A stretch of 64,000 bases of DNA from Bullera alba (GCA_001600095.1 BCIX01000001.1:7093198-7157197); one strand, 5' to 3'; positions 28,192-40,448 are shown, counted from the first letter of the stretch. Translations and numbers: made by a program. Notes: generated by a model from the letters alone, not told the origin.

Positions 28192-28493
28192 GGGGTAAAG
28201 GGTTTTCCCCTTATCCCTGGACAACAAGAGCTAGCAGCGCCGGTAGCATTCACATGCATCAGTGCGAGGTCGAAGGTCTTTCAGGCTCAAGACTGTGGTT
28301 ACGGGCTATATAGCGTAATAGTCCACGACGTTTCGTGTGACAAGACCTTTGTGCTATCCTTTGACTCCAACTATGCGGGGTACTGCCTCCTATGACAAAC
28401 TTGCATGCACGGGCAACCCAGACTCAATTTCACTCCTACGAATCGAGCTTTGCTCACGTCATCTACCATCTCTGTAGACCAGAATCCGGCGCC
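28192..28493. promoter_or_regulatory. Upstream region with palindromic CTATATAG
   Basis: About 300 bp upstream of the small membrane protein gene. GCTATATAGCG at about 28304-28314 is a palindromic TATA-like element roughly 185 bp before the ATG. This role is inferred. Confidence 0.3.
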
Positions 28494-29252
28494 ATGGCGC
28501 CAATACCGCTCACCACGCTTTTGGCAAGGGGTCTAGGAGATGTGACGGGGGCTATGGATGGGATAAACGAGGCAAACGATCAGGCGAAAGAGCTGAAGCA
28601 GAAGTATGACGATGTGAGTGGCTTCACCAGCTCTGCTGCGGTACACCGGTCCACTCGCTTGACGCTCATCGTCTGTACAGCTCGTCAACTGGCCATCGAA
28701 TCATAAAGAGCTCCTCTACGGTGATTGCTCTCTCATCCACATCCACAACTTGGTTGTTTGACACTAACTAAATCGACATTTGCAGGTGTGTACGCCGTAC
28801 TCGGAACAATCGCCCTCCTCATTGCCATGTGGGTGGTGTACAGCTGCTGGACCTTTTGGAGCGATATATGCGGCTGTTGTGTCGGTGCATTCCGATGTTG
28901 CGAGTGTTGCTTCGGGATGTGCTTCAAGCGCGACAACGATAAAGAGAAGAGGGATAGTTGGAACTCGCGTGATGATGACAGAAGGGGAAGACGGAGGAGT
29001 TATGACGACCGTCGATCAAGCGTCGACAGCGAGGAGATCAGGCTGAAGCAACAACGGAAGGAAGAGCGGTGGAGGTTGCGGCAAGAAAAGCGAGCACAGA
29101 TGGAGGCTGAGCAGGTGAGTCTTGTGTCCTTGACGTGTTCGAGGTCAGCCAAAGACCCCGTCAGTCGTTGACCCAATCTCCAGTCTTCGACCGACGTCGA
29201 CATCGCACGACCCGAGGCAGCACATATGGCTGAGACCAAAGAAGCTTCGTAG
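28494..29252 (+). CDS. Small single-pass membrane protein with Cys cluster and charged tail
   Basis: Not recognised as a named family. Predicted exons are 28494-28613, 28681-28720, 28786-29114 and 29184-29252, giving 185 residues. The N-terminal ~50 residues are soluble (MAPIPLTTLLARGL, then a short acidic helix). One membrane segment follows, GVYAVLGTIALLIAMWVVYSCW. Right after it comes a cluster of nine cysteines within ~25 residues (ICGCCVGAFRCCECCFGMCF), an obvious candidate for palmitoylation at the membrane face. The rest is strongly charged: an Arg/Asp-rich stretch (RDDDRRGRRRSYDDRRSS), then a coiled-coil-like Arg/Glu/Gln helix. The second exon of 40 nt is very short. The cysteine placement resembles fungal membrane proteins of unknown role. 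Function is unknown. Confidence 0.75.
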
Positions 29253-29323
29253 TCTCTTAGGTGATCTCATCTCATGAAGATGATGCTCCGCCATACGTGT
29301 GGTCATGTTATCATCCAGACTGT

Positions 29324-29949
29324 CTATATCTTCTCCAGCCACTCCTTGATCTTGGCCTCAGGCAGCATACCAACTACGACAGTATCAGTGAGATACCAAG
29401 GGTGAGAGACACCTAGTGCTCACCAAACTTGTTGACCGGTTTACCATTCTTAAACGCAACTACAAACGGCACAGCGGATACCTGTCGGGTCTCAGCTTGG
29501 AAACCGGCCATATGTCAAGATGTGCTCACCTTGTATTCCGCCGCCAAGTCATTATGCTCGTCCACATCCACCGTCATGAGGTCAATCGAAGTGTCGGGCG
29601 TGCTCAATCGTTGCAGAATGGGTCCAAGGACTTTACAAGGTTGACACCAGCTGAATCGGTATCAGCACCAAACTATGGCAGTAGAAGAGACAATTGCTCA
29701 CCTAGCTGTGAAGTCGACTAGGAGAACTTTGTCGTTGGACGCATCCAGTGCTCTCTTTGTGAACACCTGAAAGTTTGATACGATCAGCGACGTTGCCATC
29801 GAGACCTCACTTGACACTTGGCTTACCGATTTATCAGCATTCAGGAAGTGATCCCTGACTACGCTGGTGGAGTGCAGAGACCGTAGTCTCGACGGACCAG
29901 CTCGGGATAGAGCACCCGACAGCTGCTTGCTTGATCGGAGGACGGACAT
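29324..29949 (-). CDS. Thioredoxin, probably mitochondrial
   Basis: Protein disulfide reductase. Five exons predicted; the end is TAG at 29324-29326. I chose the start MSVLRSSKQLSGALSRAG at 29949 because it opens a basic, Ser/Arg-rich, acid-free leader of ~35 residues, typical of mitochondrial import. An upstream in-frame Met at 29991 is possible. The fold follows: KVLLVDFTAS, then the active site WCQPCK formed across an intron (cysteines as C-x-x-C), LMTVDVDEHNDLAAEY, the cis-Pro region VSAVPFVVAFKNGKPV and the C-terminal helix EAKIKEWLEKI. WCQPC differs from the usual WCGPC by Gln for Gly, a change seen in other mitochondrial thioredoxins. Its 3' end lies ~70 bp from the convergent membrane-protein gene. 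Confidence 0.9.
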
Positions 29950-30199
29950 GACGTGTTCGTACTTGGAGGAGTGGTGACGAACGATCAGCATGTCTTCGTG
30001 ACTGCTACTTGAGCTGCTCGCTACTCGCTAGCACAGTCACGGAGGAGACGGGATCAAAATAGATGAACTGATCGTATGGTGAGTCTTTTAGCTCTTGCTT
30101 ACAACATCGTCGCAGCGTCACTATTGCTGTTCGAGAAGCTGAGGATCGTGTTTAAGGACGGGAGAATTATACATGGAGATCTCTAAAATGGTATGGAGT

Positions 30200-32191
30200 C
30201 TAGAAGAGCATGCCCTTGACCTGCTCGATCTCGTTGACCTTGATGTTCCTCACGGCGAGGACACAGACGAGAGACAGGCCTGCGATGGCGGTACCCGCGA
30301 TCAACATGTTCCTCTGAGCTTCGGCGTAGGCAGCTATGATAGCCGTCCTGGTCTCAGTGCCGACCTCGTAGCTGAGCTGAACGTCAAGCGAGTCGTAGAT
30401 ATCCTGCCACAACTCAGCAGTCTCGGCTGGGAGCAGTCGCTGGAGAGCATTGGGGAGGGTGTTGGTCCAGATGGCACCGGAGATCGCGTTACCGATAGCT
30501 CCACCAAAGTACCTGATTTCTGGTCAGAGACTGTCCTTGTTCAAGAATGGGATACTCACCCGAAGAGACCAAGAGTGGCAAGAGACGCGGCGGCATCGTT
30601 GTGAGTCGCGGCGGCGAGCACGGCGACCTGTTCTCCAATGGTGAACATGGACCCACCGAACGCGATCAGAATCTGGCAAAATACGATCCATCCGATAGAT
30701 TGGCCCGGTCGTCGGAAGTGAATCATCAGACCTTCACCAAGGAGGAAGAGCGGCACACCACCGACGAGAAGCCACTTAAATCGACCGGTTCGTCGGATCA
30801 GGAAACCAACGGGGAACAACCAGACTCCAGCGACAACGTCGTAGATGGACGAGATGTATCCGGCCTGGGAGACAGAGACGTTGAAGACGACTTGGAGGAA
30901 CGAGGTAAAGTAGCTCGCCCAGCAGTAGTATGCGATTTGCCAGGAAACGTTGAGCATGCAAGCACCTAGAACCGTTCTCGAGACGAGAATGTTGTATGGA
31001 ATAAACGGCTTGGGCGACCACCATCGCTGAGAGCAGGCGAATGCGATCAAGGTGAAGAATCCAATGACGATCATCGAGATAATGCTGGCAGATCGCCACG
31101 AGTCGCCCAGGGTGTTGGCGAAGGAGAACGGCAGGAGGAAGAGGATCAACCCGGCAGAAACGAGGAACACACCAAGGACTGCAACGATTTAGCCAACGGT
31201 TTGACCTCCTACGTCCGTACTCACTGTCAAACTCGATGAGGTAGTGTCGTAGCGATTGCAGGAAAGTTCGACCACTGCGAGGCCTTGCGAGGAAGCCCGC
31301 CTTTCGAGCTTTTCGCTTGTTGTACTGCATGACCGAGGCAAGACCCGCTCCGACGAACGGAAGGATGATGGCGAAGATACCGTAGGCCCACCGCCACGAG
31401 TTCTCATGAAAGTACTCGCTCAAACGGGCACCGGCATAGGCTGTGATAATCCATGGCGAGGCCGTGAAGGCGTAGGCGAGACCTCTGTCCTTGAGAGACG
31501 ACGTGTCGGCGGTTACGACATCAACCGAGAAGATGATGCCGATGAAACCGACAGAGTAGAAGCACTAACCAGGTCAGCTGTTATTCCCTACAGTAAGAGA
31601 CTCAGTACTCACCTGAGCTGCGCAGTATGTGTAAATGTCCTTGCACGCCGCGCTGAGGACCAGACCCAATGTGGCCAGCACAACCATTGCGATGTAGCCG
31701 TAGGTTCGGTCCCACAAGTTGAGAACCTTGGCGAGGACCATGTATGCCACCGCGCACATGATATTGGAGACGATGGAGATGACGGGAATCAAGGAGTGGG
31801 ACTCAAAATCGGATGTGACGAAAGCCGACAGGTTACCCGTGATCGAAGACTGGAAAGCGTTGACGGCGTAGGTCATCCACATGCTAAAGATCTGTTCAAT
31901 CTCCAGTACAGACGCTGCAGTAGTCCAGACTCACAAGAGGTATGCGGTGCGAAGCGAGTTCTTTGACCAATTGGCAGTGATAGCCTCTGCCTGCCTGACA
32001 CCATCTTGGATTTCGCCCGCCAACTCATCGCCCTTGTTCGAATGCGAGAGTTCTGGGACTGAGCTGCCTTCGGTGTCCTTGTCCTTCTCACCAGCGCTAG
32101 ACTCTCTAGTCATGGTCTCGGGAGCGACACCATCTTCTGCCTCGACGGACGGGACCGCCGCTTGGGAGTAGACCATCTTGTCAAGACCCAT
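30200..32191 (-). CDS. MFS siderophore-iron transporter (SIT family)
   Basis: Major facilitator of the fungal siderophore-iron transporter family, expected to carry ferric siderophores with protons across the plasma membrane. Five exons predicted; start at 32191, about 580 residues. The N-terminal ~85 residues are polar and acidic. Then 12-14 membrane segments follow, opening MWMTYAVNAFQSSITGNLSAFV and VISIVSNIMCAVAYMVLAK. Family-typical parts include IIFSVDVVTADTSSLKDRGLAYAF and WRWAYGIFAIILP. A later segment is WQIAYYCWASYFTSFLQVVF. After the TM7-12 set comes GGAIGNAISGAIWTNTLP, which matches the SIT signature loop. It ends with the C-terminal helix VRNIKVNEIEQVKGMLF. The promoter holds a TATATA about 80 bp upstream and an exact ATCWGATAA GATA-factor site ~370 bp upstream, fitting iron-repressed expression. 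Substrate siderophore is unknown. Confidence 0.9.
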
Positions 32192-33370
32192 GGTGAAGGG
32201 TTGCGAAGGGTTGCGACGGTTTGACTGTGTCTGTAGATTGAGCGAAGAATCAACGCCCGGGGGTGGGACGCTATATATCCTTGGGACTTCTGGGAAGTAG
32301 TTGGAGAGTGAGGTGAAAAAATCTTGCCGTGGCCTGGTCAGGTCGGCCGACTAGGATGCGAGGATTGACTGACATCTAAGGATCGGCGCCTGTTTGAATG
32401 AGCAAGCTACCGAGATGGTCCTCCCTCGTCGTATGTATGTTTCAACTTTCCGTGGGAGAGACCACGGGCAGATGCCTGTCTCCGCGAAGGCCCGCCCTAC
32501 AGGCCGACGAGCTCGAGGTAAACGAAGGGGCCGAACGCCTCATCTGGAAATTTTTCGTGTTATCTGATAGGGGAATAGAGGTGGTTGTCACCTCCCGTGC
32601 GAGCTTGGAGCGGGTCCGTTCCTGATTGCCTAGCCAGAGGCTTTCTATTTCTGGCGTAAACCTCGTGAACGAGGGTAAGGCCGTGAGAGGAGGAGGCGTC
32701 GCAGGAGAGGATCGGTCTGGATCGGTACGATAGTAAGCTTACCTGATTGACTCCTCAGTCCGGATTCCAGTCCGGCGTCTAAATCGTAGATCTTCGCTTC
32801 ACCGACTCCGCCTCGTAACTGCAGCCTGTCCCGGTACCCAGACTTCTGGGCCATGCGCGACCGCCGCTCGACCTCTTCAGCAGCATGGTCGTGAGTCGTA
32901 ACACCGACAATGTCCGACCTGGTCCTCCGACAGCGAAGTTCCTACGTATGCTGACCCTACACTGCTCAAATCGGAAAATGAATCCAGCAAGCAGCATTGC
33001 TCTTGAGCTTCCGGCCGAGTTGAGAAAGCGGCCTGATGTACGGGTGCCTATGTCGGATATGGCGAGTAGCTGTCTCTCATGGGAGCATATACGTAGATCC
33101 ACCTCCTTCATATCCCATGCTCCACCATCTCAGAGGCTAGCATGTTGACTGTCCTATCACTCTCGCTATCTGATTGTCTTCATCGAGGCCTCTCGGTCTG
33201 ATTCTCCGACGGAATCAAAATTTCTGGAATCTCCGCGGCGTGCCCTGAGCCTGAGGGGATATTGCGTGCGACTCGGAGTACTGACTCGATCACTCGAACG
33301 ATCAGATTGCAGTATCCTCAACATTGCATCCAACGTACCAACATCTAACCACTTGCTCAAATCATACGCA
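32192..33370. promoter_or_regulatory. Divergent promoter of siderophore transporter and cystathionine gamma-synthase
   Basis: 1,179 bp without a gene. On the minus strand a TATATA lies at about 32273-32279, ~80 bp before the transporter ATG. The GATA site ATCAGATAA occupies 32560-32568. A second near match, CTATCTGAT (one mismatch), is at 33166-33174, about 195 bp before the synthase ATG. Confidence 0.6.
32560..32568 (-). promoter_or_regulatory. Iron-responsive GATA-factor site ATCWGATAA
   Basis: The + strand reads TTATCTGAT, so the minus strand reads ATCAGATAA. This is an exact match to the consensus known for SreA/Urbs1-type iron repressors. It stands 369 bp upstream of the siderophore transporter start. 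Binding by a Cir1-like factor is inferred. Confidence 0.6.
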
Positions 33371-35588
33371 ATGACGGCTGCAGTAGCGTCAGCACCAGAG
33401 CCAATCCCTCTAGGCTCTTCAGTCCCCGCATTGACGGCTCACGCAATCTCGGTATCGCTTCCGACATGGGAGGACAACATCGGGTATGAGGAAGGCGATA
33501 AACGGGTGGTGGATAAAATGGAGACAGGTTACCCAAGATTCTTTGTTCACAGGAGTATCCAAAAGGTGAGCCTCTTCTGACCACTTTGGCGACGTGTATT
33601 GATGGCCTGTGTAGCTCGCCGCTCTTTGTCTGGCCAAGTTCGGCCGATCCGACGAATTGTGTATCCTCCTCTCGTCGAACAAGGTCGCTCTTGCCGGCAA
33701 GGACTTTCTCAACTCTCAAACACCTTCCATATCGTCAAGGATCGTTGAATTCGTCGTCTGCCCATCGCTAGCCTCTCTGCCGGGAGCTACGGCCCAGCCG
33801 ACAAACGACACCCCCTCTTCTGTCGCCGGACCTTCCGCCGGAGTCGACTGCATTGAGCTGCAGATCCTCTTGTTCGATAAATCGAATTGGGGTACGGCCA
33901 AGGCCTTCTGGCAGCATACAGGAGATGGAATCTCTTCCCGAATGGCCGAAAGAGCTTTGGCTTTCTTGGGTGAGACACCCGCTGGATCTTCACCTGCCAG
34001 GCCCCCTTCCCCACCACAGGGCACGGATCGAACTGGCCTGAAAGCAAGCTCGTTCTCAAGAAACAGGCATTATGCCAAACGCACGACATCTTTCCCGGCG
34101 GCTCCCAGCACTCCGTCAACGTCCGCGTCGACCAGCTCCAATGTTACCACTGTGCCTGCTTCCACGGCATCGGTACCACCGACAGGCAGTCAGATCAGTA
34201 ATGTGAAGAACGACGAGAGACTGGCTACCGACGAAAACCTGACATCGGAGTTGACGACATATCTCGAAGAGCGATATGGCAGGAACTTGCCCTTGTTCAA
34301 TGCGCCTCTGGCCAAACAGGCTCTGAAGAGGAGAATCGCTGGTGGGCTGCTGCCTTCGGACGAGGATTTCGGAAAGGTGGAGAATGTGACACGTGGTGCT
34401 GTCAACGGCGGCAAGTCGGTCACCGAGGATGATGTGTACCTGTATCCCGGCGGGATGAGCGCGATATGGCACGCCCACGACATCGCTCGGAAGCTCAGGA
34501 GAAGTACAGGGCAGAAGGAAGGGAAGAGCTGTTGCTACGGGTGAGTAGACTTCGATCGAAGTCGGCTCCTGACTAATCCGTCTAAGCTTTCCTTACACCG
34601 ACACACTTAAGATCCTGTCCAAATGGGGAGATGGATCGATCTTCCTAGGACTAGGCGGCTCCGATGATATCCCAAATTTGGAGGCTCTGCTGGAGAAGCA
34701 GGAATCTGAGCCAAACTCTGACGAAGGCAAATTGCTCGCCCTCTTCTGCGAGGTGCCTAGCAATCCACTTCTGCGAACACCCAACATGAAGAGGATACGA
34801 GAACTCGCCGATCAGTACGGATTCCTGGTCGTCATCGATGAGACCATTGGCAACTTTATCAACGTCGAAGTCGCTCCATTTGGCGACATCATCGTCAGCT
34901 CTTTGACCAAGATCTTCAGCGGCGACGCCAATGTCATGGGAGGCAGGTGAGTCTATTCCACCGGTTTCCACAGTCAACGCTAACGAATAGCAGTATGATC
35001 TTGAACCCGAATGGACCGATGTACAGCGATCTCAAAGCGGTTCTCGCGGAGGAGTATGAAGATCTATACTATCCAGAAGATGTAGTGTACATGGAGAGGA
35101 ACTCGCGAGATTATCGAAATCGAATCAAGAAAGTCAACGACAACGCATACGATCTCACGGATTACCTCTACTCTCGATCGATCGAAGGCGCGCACACGTC
35201 CACGTCGGCCAACTCCCCCTCGCCGGTCATCAAACGGGTCTACTATCCCAGATGGTGCACACCAACCGAGTATGAGACGATACAGCGAAAGCCAACGTGG
35301 GGAAAAGGCGGTTATGGTGGTCTGTTCTCTTTGACATTCACAACCCTCGAAGCGTCAAAGGCGTTCTACGACACGCTAGGGTGTTGCAAGGGTCCGTCTT
35401 TGGGTACAAGCTTCACGCTGGCTAGCCCGTACACTATCTTGGCGCATTACCTCGAGCTGGACTGGGCGGCCGAGTGGGGAGTGGAGAAGGGCTTGGTGCG
35501 GATCAGCGTTGGTCAGGAGGAGCGCGAGATAATCATGGGATGGTTCACAGCAGCCGTTGCGGCTGCTGAGGCAACGCAGCAGCAGTAA
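33371..35588 (+). CDS. STR2: Cystathionine gamma-synthase
   Basis: PLP enzyme joining O-acyl-homoserine and cysteine to cystathionine, in transsulfuration to methionine. Predicted exons are 33371-33565, 33615-34540, 34587-34946 and 34994-35588, giving 691 residues. The ATG at 33371 opens a frame whose upstream part has no ATG. The N-terminus [19 protein letters not shown] and [15 protein letters not shown] is the fungal signature of this enzyme. A Ser/Thr/Pro-rich insert lies at about 34000-34200. The PLP domain carries [47 protein letters not shown] and [10 protein letters not shown]. The PLP lysine is in [18 protein letters not shown]. The small domain ends with [18 protein letters not shown]. 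It shares its promoter region with the siderophore transporter. The alternative, a cystathionine lyase, is less likely given the fungal N-terminus. Confidence 0.88.
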
Positions 35589-35805
35589 AAGTATGGGTTT
35601 TGTATCAAGTTGTCATCTAAAATAGGGGATTGTCATGAAATGCAGATGGTCATATCTGCCTTGCAATGGACTATTCATCACCCCGGGATCGGAGTCAACA
35701 GGCCGGAGAACCAGTTGCATAACTGAAAGGCCCGATAGTCGTATACCCATATACACATACAACTCTACATATTATACATTAACCCTTGACATCGATACAC
35801 CCTGA

Positions 35806-37919
35806 TTAGGCCAATCCCCTTGTTGGCACTGCCAGACACAACGCTACCCATCCGATACTGAGAATCGATGCGACGATCAGGATATCCCTCGTGATGCTGT
35901 CGAACAACGCTTTGACTCTGGGATCTTGCACCGCTCGCTCGGGCCCAAACATCTTCACTTTTCGCTTCCCCTCTACATCCTCCCTATTCTTGCCCTTGAA
36001 TTTCCGCAACAATGAGACCAGATCCTCATGGTCCCGGCTGGGAGTTTGAGCAGGTGTGACGGTATTGACCCTGGGTGGAGTGGAGGGACGAGGCGGCTGA
36101 GCACTCTGACTAGTCGAATGATTTTCCTCGAAGGGCGATATCTCGGATCGCTTGCGAGAATCCGAGTGTTGCCCAGGGAATCGGGATATAGCGTTGGGCT
36201 CCGGGGGAAAGTAGGGTGATTCGTCGATTGGGAACGCAAGTGCCGCATCGGGGACTTTGATCGTGTCTCTCCTAATGGCCAGTTGTCGTCGTGCCGCTTC
36301 CGACATTTCGTCTTCCTCGAGCAATTCCGCTTCAACGTTGACAAACTCTTCCACAGGAAGAGGGCTTCCCAAGTTGAATGAGAAGTTCTCCCATGGATGT
36401 GTACCGCTAGGCGTTGTGACGGTGCCAGAGAGCTCCGGTATTCGGATTGGGGTGTCGATGAACGAGACGTGGGTATCGGAGCCTCGATATGAGGCTGGGG
36501 TGTGGATGATGTCGGTACCGCTAGACTCGGCACGAACGAGTCGGCCTGCCTGTGTAGGACTTTGCGCAGTCTCTGCTGCCAGCGACGATGGCGTGGGGTT
36601 TTGGAATGTAGAAGACGCCGAGCGTTGCGAGAGCGGCTCAATGATACCCTCGGATCGTGATTCCTCATCCTCGACCAGCTCGTCCAGTTCCCATGGCTTG
36701 ACCTGAGTGCTGAATCGACCCCAAACTTGCGAGCAGAAGCCTCGATAGGCGGAATACATTTGGGCACAGCCGAACCAGAAGAAGATGATGGAGGGTAGTC
36801 GTATAGCGCGGTAGCCAAAGTGTTTGGGAGATAGGAGCAGTGTTAGGATCGTGAAGATGATGACACTGATCAAGATGTCGATGAATCCGACGCAGTACCT
36901 AAGACATCTCAGTCATTTATTGTAGGAATGTTGGTAGTCTACTCACCAGAACATTTGCTTCGGCTTGTTGACGTTCGCCTTGACGTAGCTGAGGAAGTGT
37001 GGCAATGACTGACTCTCCATTGCTTGGTAGATCTCTTCATAGACTGGTAGGAACTACGAGGTGTAAGTTTGATGCACTAAACGAGCGATGGCATCGCTCG
37101 ACTCACCACCTCGGGTGCCGTGCTTCGCTGCAGGCAGAGACCGGAGAACTTTCTAAGCTCGTCGCTGATGCCAAGTTCTCTGCTACCACTTTTACGCAGA
37201 AACGTGGCAAATGCTCTCTCCGCCTCCTCGCGCATCGGCTGTTCAGTCGGAGGTGTGAAGACCGTGTTGGCGGGAGGTCGCGCTGGACGTGAAGATCGGT
37301 GTTGCAGGATGGAAGAAGGTGTGGCAGGAGCTGATTCCGAGTTGCGCATGAACGAGAACATGCCACGCCTGGAAGCCTTCGGGGTGTGTCTGTGACGAGC
37401 GTCTCCACACTCGCATTTCCTGCCATCTACGCTCCATTCACACACTTGGAACGAGTGTCTCTCTTTCTCCGACAAAGCGTCTTCCTTGTTATTGTCGCCT
37501 TCTGGCTGGCTAAATGGCAGGCGGAAAACGATAGGATCTTCCGTTCTTGGCGTGACGGGTGTAATAGGTGAACTCGATTCTGGCGAGAAGGTCTGCTGTT
37601 CGTCGAGGTATGCGAATGGAGTGTACCGATCGCCCAACTGAGTTGAGGGCACTGGCACTCCTTGCCTGAGCTCTGGACTCACACCGGCGTACCGGGCGCG
37701 GTATGATCGGAACCAGATCACAAACAAGAGGTTCTCGGTGGTGAATTCTTTGTTGGCAACAAAAGATGCGAAATCGGAAAAGGAGATTGGCGCGCAGGTC
37801 TCCCCGTTGATGATATGAGCGAGCGTCACATCGCTCAGAGCGGGCTGGGTTGATGCTCGAAAGAGGGATAGCGAGGATTGTCTGCGTTTCGGGTCCGTTT
37901 CCACCGACGCGATCGACAT
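35806..37919 (-). CDS. RAX1: RGS-domain membrane protein, Rax1-like
   Basis: Likely orthologue of the Rax1 family, which marks division or budding sites. Three exons predicted. Start at MSIASVETDPKRRQSS (37919); an in-frame Met at 38045 is an alternative. An RGS-like region starts LSDVTLAHIINGETCAPISFSDFASFV and continues NKEFTTENLLFVIWFRSYRA. A long Ser/Pro-rich loop separates it from the second half of the domain, with FATFLRKSGSRELGIS near the end of the first exon. A short linker VLPVYEEIYQAMESQS and the second exon lead to membrane segments YCVGFIDILISVIIFTIL and AIRLPSIIFFWFGC. A second disordered region of ~230 residues precedes a last membrane segment (ILIVASILSIGWVALCLAV). The layout of RGS plus C-terminal membrane segments supports Rax1. 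Identity as Rax1 rather than another fungal RGS protein is moderately certain. Confidence 0.72.
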
Positions 37920-38863
37920 TTTGATGGTCTGGTGTGCGTCGTTCTGAGCTGTCGACCTTACTTCATGATAGTACGGTGTGGTGTTGTGGCAAGAGACGTG
38001 TAGGAAGCTGATGGGAACGTCTGTTTGGGTGTCCACAAGGATCACAGGCGGAGTGGTGATCGTCTGAAACGGTTGATCTCACACTTTACGGATGACGAAG
38101 ACAGCCAAGATTTGTTTCGCTTAGCGTAGGTTTAGCTTGCAGTAGACTCGTTCCTGGGTGTGGAAGAGTAGCGGAAGAGTGACTGTTTCGAGCTGTTTCG
38201 GCTGGCTGCCGCAGACGGGTTTGTCGAACGCTAACTGGCGTCCAATCTCCTCCAATACAGCACCTTGAACAATATGGACACAGCAGAGGTACCGACGATA
38301 TGGAAGAGGACTAAAGATGCACGATCCATGCGTGGGTGATCGAGTGATCTGCGACAGCCAGGCTGTGATCAGCAAAGGTCTGGCCCGCCGCCTTCTGCCG
38401 CCTCTCACCGCTAGAACCATTTTGCCACTTCTGTAGACCGTACCCTGAACGCTCCTGAATGCCGAGAGAGTGCAACGAGAGCGCGGGAGAAAGCTGGAGA
38501 GAGGCTGCGAGAGGACTGAGAGAGGACGAGAGGCAGAACTACCCTGAGCCAGGAACCCAGTCAGGTACACGCCCCACTTCTCACCCGCGACATCAGGCAC
38601 CTTCAGGCACGCACTTGAGACGCCTCTCGAACTCTCTCAAAGCTTTGTCACGGGATCAAACCTATCACACCCAAAGACGACTCGTCATGATCTGGTGATT
38701 GGCAATCCCTCCTCGAACTCCTCCTTGCATGTCTCCAGCTATGGATTAAAAGGAACATCCAACACCAAACTCGCAACGAGCATGCCAAGCAGGCTACATA
38801 AGGTGCTATGTAAGACTCTCGAAAGATCGATGCTCCATCTCGACAATCCGCCTACGAAACACA
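37920..38863. other. Divergent intergenic region, RAX1-like / acyltransferase A
   Basis: 944 bp. A purine-rich GA tract lies at about 38463-38535. ATTAAAAGG near 38746 is a weak TATA-like element for the acyltransferase. An open frame at 38121-38600 (-) is Arg-rich and unsupported. Confidence 0.4.
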
Positions 38864-40448
38864 ATGACTGAGATACATCGCAAGTACGTTGAAGCTCCCA
38901 ATTCTGTCAACCCCAATCTCTCCCCCGACGTGCAACTAATCCCCATCCATGTCGCGTCTCTGTTCCCAGGCTGCGAGGTTCCCTGTTCAATCGTATTCCA
39001 GGGCTCACTGGACCAGGATCGCCTCATCGAGGCGTTGAAGATGACTGCGGCCATCTGGCCTGTCATCACCGGCAGGGTGATTACCATTGACAAGCCTGAT
39101 GATCAGCAGCTCTCGAACCGTGCGGTGAGCTAGATTCCTTCGCCATGGACTGTCGACTTACCATACCGCTGTAGATCAAACTGACCAGCTCCCCTATCCC
39201 GTTCGAAACCCACTCCATCGAGGCAACTTGTCCCTTCCCAGGGGATGAAGTCATTGGCGAGGAGTGTGAAGACCACATCTGCAGATTGGGTGATCCATTG
39301 CCTGCCGAACCAAATTCGGACACGCCCATGCTCACCGTGAGACTGACCACCCTTCTCCCAGCCAAGCACGATGTCTTGTGTGTCAACATCTCCCACGCGC
39401 TCGGCGACGCTGGAACACTCCATCGCATCGTCACTCACTTGAGCTACTTCTACGTCAATGGTATGGAAGCAAAGATCCCAGAAAACGAGTATCCCTCGTT
39501 TGCCCCCCATCTCGAGCTTCCAGAGTACCCACCCGACGAGAATGTCTTGTACCAGGCCCGCAAGATCCCCCAACTCAAATTCCTCTCCAAAGCTGAGAGG
39601 AAACCGATCCGGGAGAGAAATCAGCAGTTGTACGACAACATCAACTTGAAGCTTTCTGCTGATGAGATCAGGGAAATCAAGAAAGAGATTGGTGCCCGAG
39701 TCGGCGATCTTTACCACTTTTCTGATCAAGACGCCCTCACGGGATGGTGGATCCACCTTTTGGAGAGGATTTCCGGTCCCATCAACCAAGCGACCTATGT
39801 CATCGATGTGAGTGTATGTCCACTTGTGTCTCGGTTCATATGCTGAGAATCTTTACCTATCTAGTACCGAAGAATGCCAGGACCGTTCCCACCAAACATC
39901 AAGACCTTGTGTGCCAATGGCGTCTCGTTCTACCGCTTCGAGATACCCACCACCGAGATGGACGACCCAATTGCCAGATCGGCAGATATCGTCCGAGCGA
40001 TCAGGATCGAACTGAACGCGCTGTATGCCGACAAGCAGAAGATGGCCGATTGGCTGAGCGGAACCTGTCGCCTGCTCGAACTCGGGTCGCAACTGGAAGA
40101 TCATGGCAACTTTCTTCCCTCACCCGAGGGAGGGGTCTACATCAACTCCCATCTCCGGTAAGTTGCTGCACGGACTTGGAAAAACATCACTAACTAGCGC
40201 GCAGAACCGATTGGAGGATCCCCTTTGGCTTTGACAAAGACAAAGTCTACTTTTACACCCCGGGGATTGCCGTACCTGGGATGGCGAGAATCTACCAGGC
40301 CAATCCGCCTTATTGCCCTGATGGCCGAGGAGATTACGCCGCCGGCGACATTGAGATCTACTTCCCGGTGTTGAAGGAAGGGGGAAAGGCGAAGTTGATC
40401 GAGTTGATGAAAGGGGAAAGGGAGAGGTGGGGAAAGGACTTCGAGTGA
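38864..40448 (+). CDS. HxxxD (BAHD-like) acyltransferase A, first of four tandem paralogues
   Basis: Predicted CoA-dependent O- or N-acyltransferase of the transferase family PF02458. Exons are 38864-39124, 39175-39807, 39865-40157 and 40205-40448, giving 476 residues. The catalytic motif HALGD has its His at residue ~161 (NISHALGDAGTLHRIV). N-terminal family signs are LIPIHVASLFPGCEVP, DRLIEALKMTAAIWPVITGR and TVRLTTLLPAKHDVL. The middle has FSDQDALTGWWIHLLERISG. The last exon opens with TDWRIPFGFD, standing where plant BAHD enzymes have DFGWG. No signal peptide or membrane segment is seen, so the enzyme is likely cytosolic. Similar fungal proteins are called trichothecene 3-O-acetyltransferase-like, but the substrate here is unknown. 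It is the closest of the four to RAX1 and has a TATA-like element about 115 bp upstream. Confidence 0.88.

Noticed and set aside
38121..38600. 159-codon minus-strand frame upstream of the RAX1-like gene
   Set aside because: It is Arg-rich with no conserved motif, and its C-terminal part looks like promoter sequence. Without transcripts I cannot support it as a gene.
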